A stretch of 64,000 nt of DNA from Cryptomeria japonica (lineage: Eukaryota > Streptophyta > Pinopsida > Cupressales > Cupressaceae), in assembly GCF_030272615.1 (NCBI RefSeq), contig NC_081415.1, positions 627,355,240 to 627,419,239 on the forward strand, in the 5' to 3' direction. Numbering within the stretch: the first letter of the stretch is position 1; each line of letters starts with the position of its first letter. A model generated the notes under the pieces. The model did not search any database. It saw only the letters and a list, made by a program, of their open reading frames with translations, and was not told where the DNA came from. A program made the position numbers and the translations under genes. Below, piece after piece: positions 58,432 to 64,000 of the stretch.

Positions 58432-59421
58432 TGTAGACTCCTAAATTTGGTTAATTAATTTAATCAAATTTAAATCCTATTATTTCAATTAATTAAACTA
58501 ATTAATTAATTTCCCTACCCCTTTCTTCTAATTAATTAATTTCTAATTAATTAATGCGCCAATCCTATTCGTCTAATTAATTAATCCAATTAAATAATTT
58601 CCCATCCTCCTAATTAATTAATCTTATTAATTAATTATCCTTGTTCTTCCCCCCTTTTTGATTAATTACTTTAGTTAATTAAATATCCCCTTTCCAAGCC
58701 CATGGATTAATTAATTTAACTAATTAATTTGGTTCAAATCCCATTTGAGCACATGGTTCCTAACTTTTCTCCCTAAACTCTTTCCAATCCTATCCTAACC
58801 AACCCTATCCTTCCAACCCACTTCCCTAGCCTATTCAACCCTCCAACTAACCTTATCCTATCCCTTCTAACCTCCCACACATGTGTGCACATCCTAACCA
58901 ATTCCTTATTTTGGGGGAAAATGTCCTATTTTGGGTGGCCTTTCCCAAAATAGTCTTCCTAATTCTGGGTGGCTTTGCCCAAAATAAACACATGTCCTCA
59001 TGGACACATGCCATTCATTTTCTTTCTAGTTAAGCCACTTGTCCTTTTTGGAGGACAAGTCTCTTATTCACCTCCCCTTCCATTCCTCATCTCTCCTATT
59101 TAATCCCCCTCATTTTAGACCAAATCATCCACTTTTCATACATCATATTGTTACTCTACTGGAATTATCACTCAACCTATCCATTATCATTTTCATCCAT
59201 GATTGTATCAATATCATGGAGCAATATCGAACATCCGAAGACATCATCGAGCATACATAAAAATTGAGGAACTATCAAATCTAAGTGGGATTTTGGTTTG
59301 CATTTACTATTTCATTTTCATTTTATCATTCTAATCTTGAGGTGTATGATGTATTGTGCTTGTTTGGTTTATTACCTTTCTTTTTAGCCCTTAGTTTAAC
59401 ACGCACATTTTTCATTGCACA
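58432..59421 (+). repeat. Solo LTR J with ATATG target duplication
   Basis: It starts TGTAGACTCCTAAATTTGG, close to the LTR starts of A-C, and ends TTTCATTGCACA. Flanks 58427-58431 and 59422-59426 are both ATATG. Removing it gives TATATATATGATATGCAG, which resembles element D at 15407 (GATGATATGCAAAC). 990 bp, with AT-rich dyads in the first 300 bp. Confidence 0.8.
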
Positions 59422-59426
59422 ATATG

Positions 59427-60922
59427 ATATGCAGTTTTTTGGTGCCAATCTATTATGCTTTGTGTTCTTTATTTGATGTATGATTCTATGTGATTTATGG
59501 GATGCGTGTTTATATGCTTGATGAATGTATGTCTATATAGTTAATGCAATGATTTCTATATGCTTTTGATATAATGATTAATGAAATAATTTCTATATGC
59601 TTTTGATACAATGATTTGTATGGTTAATGTACTGATATGCTAATGATGAAATTAATGACTAAATGAATGCAATCTATATTGTATGAATGTAAGCTAATAG
59701 TGAATGCAATCTATATTGTATGAATGTTAGCTAATAATGAATGCAATCTAAACTATATGTCTATGATTTAAAATTAAATGCAATCTCTACTTTATAAAAA
59801 TGAGCTAAAATGAATGCAATCTAAACTATATGCCTATCATTTAAAATGAACATAATATGTTTTTGTTTGATAATGCCAGAATATTGTTTTACCTCTTTTG
59901 ACTTAGATATCCCTTTGAAGAAATGTTAGTAAGATGAAAGAGAGAAAAAATTGATCAAAAAATAATGTTAGATGATAGAAAATGATTCGATGAGAGAATG
60001 ATTTTGAAACATAATCAGCATGATGAGATAAGAAAATGAAATGAAAAGATTGATGATTGATATACGAACTCGTGTCTTTATTCATAGTGCAATATATATT
60101 CATCACCGAGCCTTATTTTGTAATAATGGAGCTTTGCACATTAGGGTATAAGGAACCAAGATGTAAAGATATCTCATTGAAGAAACAAACAAGTAGCAGA
60201 CAAGGAGTGAACCCTCCATTCTGGGAACAATGGTAGGAGTAGAGGTATGTGTGACGTTTCAAAAATATGAAAGCTCTTATCACAGACACCCATAAAACCT
60301 ATCCCAGAACTTCATTGGTTCACACCACAAACAACAAACAAAGAAAAATATAATGCCCATCATGGCTCCTCTAGTCACTTGTGGACATCCTTGAGTAGCA
60401 TAGGAACATACTTTGTCGCTAAATGATAAAAGATAGAGACTGAATAGGACAAAATTAAGCAACTATACTGATATGTGTCTTTGTTCTCAATTGCTTGATG
60501 TGATGGTTGATAATGTTTGATCTCAGAAAGTTTGGACCTCGTTTAAGACTGACCTATTTGATTTTGAGTGTATCCATCTCTATTTAAGACAAGATAATGA
60601 TCACTTGATATGGATATTGATACAATTGATAAGACAGTTTGATCAGTTGATTGCAAATGCTTGATTAGATAGTTGTATCCTTTGTTAACTTCGTGCGAAG
60701 TGTTTGCTAGATATCTGCTAGGGTGTTTGATTCTTGTGAGACATTTTATTGCAAGTTTTTTTATTGATTTTATTTATTTATTTTGTGGATCGATATTTGA
60801 ATGTTTTTGATTGATTTTTTCAGAATCATATTTGAATGTTTTTGGTTGGTTTTTTCAAGACTTTATATGGATTTTTTGGTTGACTTTTTTAGGACTTTAT
60901 CCAATTTTATTTTTTTTGGGTT
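59427..60922 (-). other. ATG/TGCAATC-rich spacer of element C
   Basis: Same kind of spacer as in D, rich in GAATGCAATCTA and TATATGCTTTTGAT words. At about 60328-60380 it carries the site that in D is occupied by element B. No coding sequence. Confidence 0.6.
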
Positions 60923-61259
60923 TTTATGTTTTTCAATGTTTTCTCAATGTTTTGGAATTTTTTAGGACTTTATATGATTTTTAAGATTTTTATGTTTTTC
61001 AATGTTTTTTGGATTTTTTCAGGACTTTATATGATTTTTAGGATTTTTTTATGTTTTTCAATGTTTTTTGGATTTTTTTCAGGACTTTATATGGTTTTTA
61101 GGGATTTTTATGTTTTTCAAAGTTTTTTGGATTTTTTTAGGACTTTATTTGATTGTTTAGGTATTTTAATGTTTTTCAATGTTTTTTGGATTTTTTCAGG
61201 ACTTTATGTGATTTTTAGGGATTTTTTAATGTTTTTCAATGTTTTTTGGATTTTTTCAG
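60923..61259 (-). repeat. T-rich tandem repeat, unit 57-60 bp
   Basis: AGGACTTTATATGATTTTTA then GGGATTTTTATG, TTTTTCAATG and TTTTTTGGATTTTTTC recurs at about 60964, 61021, 61081, 61139 and 61198. Degenerate copies extend upstream to about 60840. The open frame across it (rich in FFNVFW) is a by-product. On the element's own strand it is A-rich. Confidence 0.9.
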
Positions 61260-62397
61260 CTATGCCCCTAGTATGTAGACTTGTCATGATATGATGATCA
61301 ACAAAATGCATGTGGAGACAATAAATTTTGACATGACCTATGTTAATGCAATATGCATGATGAAGAGGCATTTCCTATTTGAACAAGGATGATTGTGTTT
61401 GTTTATCATTTTGTAGTACACCAATTGAATTGGAGGTGCAAAACATTTCATAGATAAGAGTTCAATCAATCCTAAAGATCCCTTGGAACATACAAATTAA
61501 TACACTTAGTGACTAAGATTTACAAATGGAGACACGAAAAACTTCCCCATTGATTCTCAAAACTTTGATCTTATTTTGCCCATGTGTGTGCAAGCGAGTT
61601 AATCCTCACTCTTGTGTTCACTAAAGATCCTTGGCATCCTATATGACTAGCTACATGGATTATTCTAACTTCAAAAGAATCTTGGATAAAACCTCGCTCC
61701 CAGCAAGCTTTTAGGGCCTCGATGAGATTATACACTGTAATCTCTCGAATATTGCTCCATTGCCAATAGGCGCCCATAGCTTGGATGTATTTATTCGCAT
61801 GTTCCCATAGTCAATCTTTTTGTCGCACTTGTATGTGTGATATTTCAATTATATATCATTTCTCTTTTGCCTTGAGATGGAAATTTGGCATAGCACTTTT
61901 TCTTTTTTATTTCCTTGCCTTGACTTGTAAGTAATGAAACCTACTTGTGTGTGACAAGTACAATGACACTGAAGTAGAATATTGGATTTTTCACTAGTCA
62001 TATGATCAACTAGGTGTCTAGAAAGAATTAAAGATCTTGTTAATGTGTGAGATATAGAAATTGGTAGATTTTGGGTTAACGAGTCTCAAATAATGAAATC
62101 ACTACCCAACCAAAATTAAATCGTTGTCACATGGTGATGTTGAAAATAAATGACCTTAGGAGCTCAAAGACTCAATGTCTGAATATCTAAAAAAGGAGAT
62201 GACCCTTGTTTCCCTTGAATGCAAACATATGATAAACTTGGACAGGTGCCTTGTTTTATTGATGTTGCTACATGTCAATGCAGAAACTTTGTAAATGCGA
62301 TGTATTTGAAAAGAAACTATATGTAATGCAATGCTTTTAAGAAAATGATAAGCAATGTAGAAAGTAAAATCTAAACTAAACCAACCCTTAGATGTAG
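61260..62397 (-). other. Spacer between tandem repeat and integrase of C
   Basis: No conserved protein. Non-coding, moderately AT-rich sequence downstream of pol in the element's orientation. Confidence 0.5.
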
Positions 62398-63430
62398 TAT
62401 CATTTGAGGTGAATTATCTTCATAGAGTTAGGAAGTGGATCTCCCTCCATAGTAGCCAAGTTATATGCTCTATTTCCTACAACCCTTGTTATGATGAAAG
62501 GACCTAGCCAGTTAGGTTCAAAAATTCCTGGCTTTTCACACTCTGCTAGGTTCCTTTGGTTCTCTTTGAGAAATACATTTCCCACTTCAAAATCTCTTTG
62601 TCTTACTCATTTATCATAACTCCTTCTTAATTTGTTTTGGTAGCCTTACAAGTGATTTAATGTAGTTTGTCTCTTTTCATTGAGAATTTCAAGCTCTTGT
62701 AATCTTGCAACTCGATAGTCTTTTTTCTAATATGATGTGTTTTAAGGAGACTCTTAAAGAAGGTAGTTCTATTTCAATGGGTAAAATTGCTTCTGTACCA
62801 CAAACCAATGAATAAGGTGTTGCTCCTATAGGTGTGTGTACTCCTATTCTGTAAGCCCAAAGAGTGGGATTTAACTGGAGATGCTAGTCCCGTCCTGCAT
62901 TAGTGACAAATTTCTTCAGGATCTTCAATATTATTTTATTTATAGCTTCTGCTTGTCCATTAGTTTGCAGATAATAGGGCGTTGCAAATCTATATTGTAT
63001 CTAGAATTGTTCACATAGTTCTCTCATTTCTTGATTCTTAAATGAACGTCCATTGTCAGTCACTATACACATTGGAACCTCGTACTGACAAATGATGGAG
63101 TTAAGCATGAATTTTTCTATCCTTTTACCAGTGGTGTATGTTAGAGGGATTGCCTCGACCCATTTCGTAAAATATTCAGTAGTCGTTAAGATGAATTTGT
63201 GCCCATTGGATGAAATAGGATTGAATTTACCTACAAGATCTAACTCCCACTATGAAAATGATCATGGTGATGTGATAGGTTGCAGATCCTATGCTAGTGC
63301 ATGAATGAGGTCCCCATGTACTTGATATTGTCTACATTTCTCTACATATTTGTAGGCATCCTTTTCCATAGTAGGCCAATAGTATCCAATTCTTAGTAAC
63401 TTCTTTGCTAGTTGTTGGTTAACAGATTTG
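62398..63430 (-). pseudogene. pol: Integrase of element C, broken
   Basis: Minus strand: QLAKKLLRIGYYWPTMEKDA, then KCRQYQVHGD (the second zinc-binding cysteine changed to tyrosine), NGHKFILTTTEYFTKWVEAI, IVTDNGRSFKNQEM and NGQAEAINKIILKILKK. After frameshifts the GPY/F part at 62585-62400 reads EPNWLGPFIITRVVGNRAYN and ends with NSMKIIHLK. Several TAG/TGA codons interrupt it. Cut near 63430-63480 by an F repeat. Confidence 0.88.
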
Positions 63431-63480
63431 TCATCTAACTCTACATTCTCACGCCCACGGAGATGACAAATGTAACTGAT

Positions 63481-64000
63481 AACTCAATGATGAACCACTA
63501 GTACCAAACTGGTACTAAGAGGGGGGGGGGGGTGAATCAGTACAAACACAAATACAGTCCCAAACCGGTTTGATATAAAATACTCCAAATGACTGGCAAA
63601 CAGGGATACTAGTTAAAACAAAGTGCAACCGGTAATGCCCATAACAACTCAAACAATCATAAACCGGTCGCTCACTAAGCTTTCCTCTTAGCTCAATACT
63701 ATAGTACCATTACACTCTCATGCATGAACAGGTAAACTCACATCAGATCTTCATAACTGTTAGTTCAATATGTTTTATAGATAGGCATAAAACATAGAAC
63801 CATCATATGCTCAACAGGTAATAACAAAGCATCACAAGATAAAAGCATTACACATGACACACATATTTTTCATGTGGAAACCCAACTGGGAAAAACCACG
63901 ATTGGGATGAATTCTCACAAGTTGCTTTTTGAACTCTTTAGAAGTCCGCTCTGTTAGGAGACTTGTCCGGTTAAAGACATTACAATAGGTTCTGCTAGGA
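63481..64000 (+). repeat. F-family repeat, partial, runs off the window
   Basis: Near 63479 TGATAACTCAATGATGAACC begins, followed by the hairpin AGTACCAAACTGGTACT, AAGAG, a G12 tract and TGAATCAGTAC. CATGTGGAAACCCAACTGGG follows at about 63870. ACCGGTT words are frequent. Same orientation as the other three copies. Confidence 0.65.

Larger units (their letters stand above)
54000..63480 (-). mobile_element. Tat-lineage element C, 3' half
   Basis: Minus strand: integrase (63430-62398), spacer, T-rich tandem repeat, ATG-rich spacer holding solo LTR J, antisense PMD gene (plus, about 55640-58348), polypurine tract and 3' LTR. The order matches element D and, apart from details, B. At about 63480 the integrase is cut by an F-family repeat. 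Confidence 0.82.

Noticed and set aside
60926..61294. 122-codon Phe-rich ORF
   Set aside because: It is an open frame produced by the T-rich tandem repeat; no start context or homology.
1..64000. CRISPR, rRNA, tRNA or bacterial operon signals
   Set aside because: No regular spacer arrays, no conserved RNA gene blocks, and coding content is entirely of plant retrotransposon type.

Overview
This window is plant nuclear DNA made of nested, decaying LTR retrotransposons. I found no convincing single-copy cellular gene, rRNA, tRNA or CRISPR array. The evidence is Ty3/gypsy gag-pol sequence of the Tat lineage (a degenerate classical RNase H followed by an archaeal-type RNase H), plant mobile domain (PMD) coding sequence, and AT-rich LTRs with TG...CA ends. 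Long, slowly decaying insertions suggest a gymnosperm, perhaps a conifer. That is a guess from style, not a marker-based call. I use the letters A to K for the elements.

Layout. 1-5237: element A (minus strand), 5' LTR, leader and gag, cut by the window edge and inserted into an older G-type LTR (5238-5726). 5727-10985: unassigned AT-rich DNA with a cluster of four hairpins. About 10986-35063: element D (minus strand), split by element B. D keeps a 3' LTR, an antisense PMD gene, a spacer, integrase and archaeal-type RNase H. 16616-32714: element B (plus strand), the one complete element: two nearly identical LTRs, PBS, gag, protease, G-patch, RT, RNase H, archaeal-type RNase H, integrase, an antisense spliced PMD gene, polypurine tract and 3' LTR. 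35064-42712: CCGGT-rich repeat family F, holding a 3.7 kb solo LTR (K, 35699-39366) with a perfect GGACA target duplication. 42713-50736: element G (minus strand) with 5' LTR, acidic repeat protein, protease and G-patch, interrupted by insertion I, which holds a solo F-family LTR. 50737-53999: remains of gypsy element E. 54000-63480: element C (minus strand), a relative of D, with 3' LTR, antisense PMD gene, solo LTR J, spacer, tandem repeat and integrase. 63481-64000: another F copy.

The most interesting theme is that three related Tat elements (B, C, D) each carry a PMD gene between pol and the 3' LTR, on the strand opposite to gag-pol. All three have the same two-exon structure: a short conserved first exon, one phase-0 intron, and a second exon starting at an AG/GAG acceptor. 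They also share a coiled-coil region and an SSGGVMGPP-type tail. Each intron is filled with its own array of a short degenerate motif. In B the intron motif (CGCGTCTGTG) also forms two arrays in the element's 5' leader. All PMD and gag-pol copies here are broken by stops and frameshifts, although B's LTRs differ at only about six positions by eye. This suggests that B was copied from an already defective parent, helped in trans.
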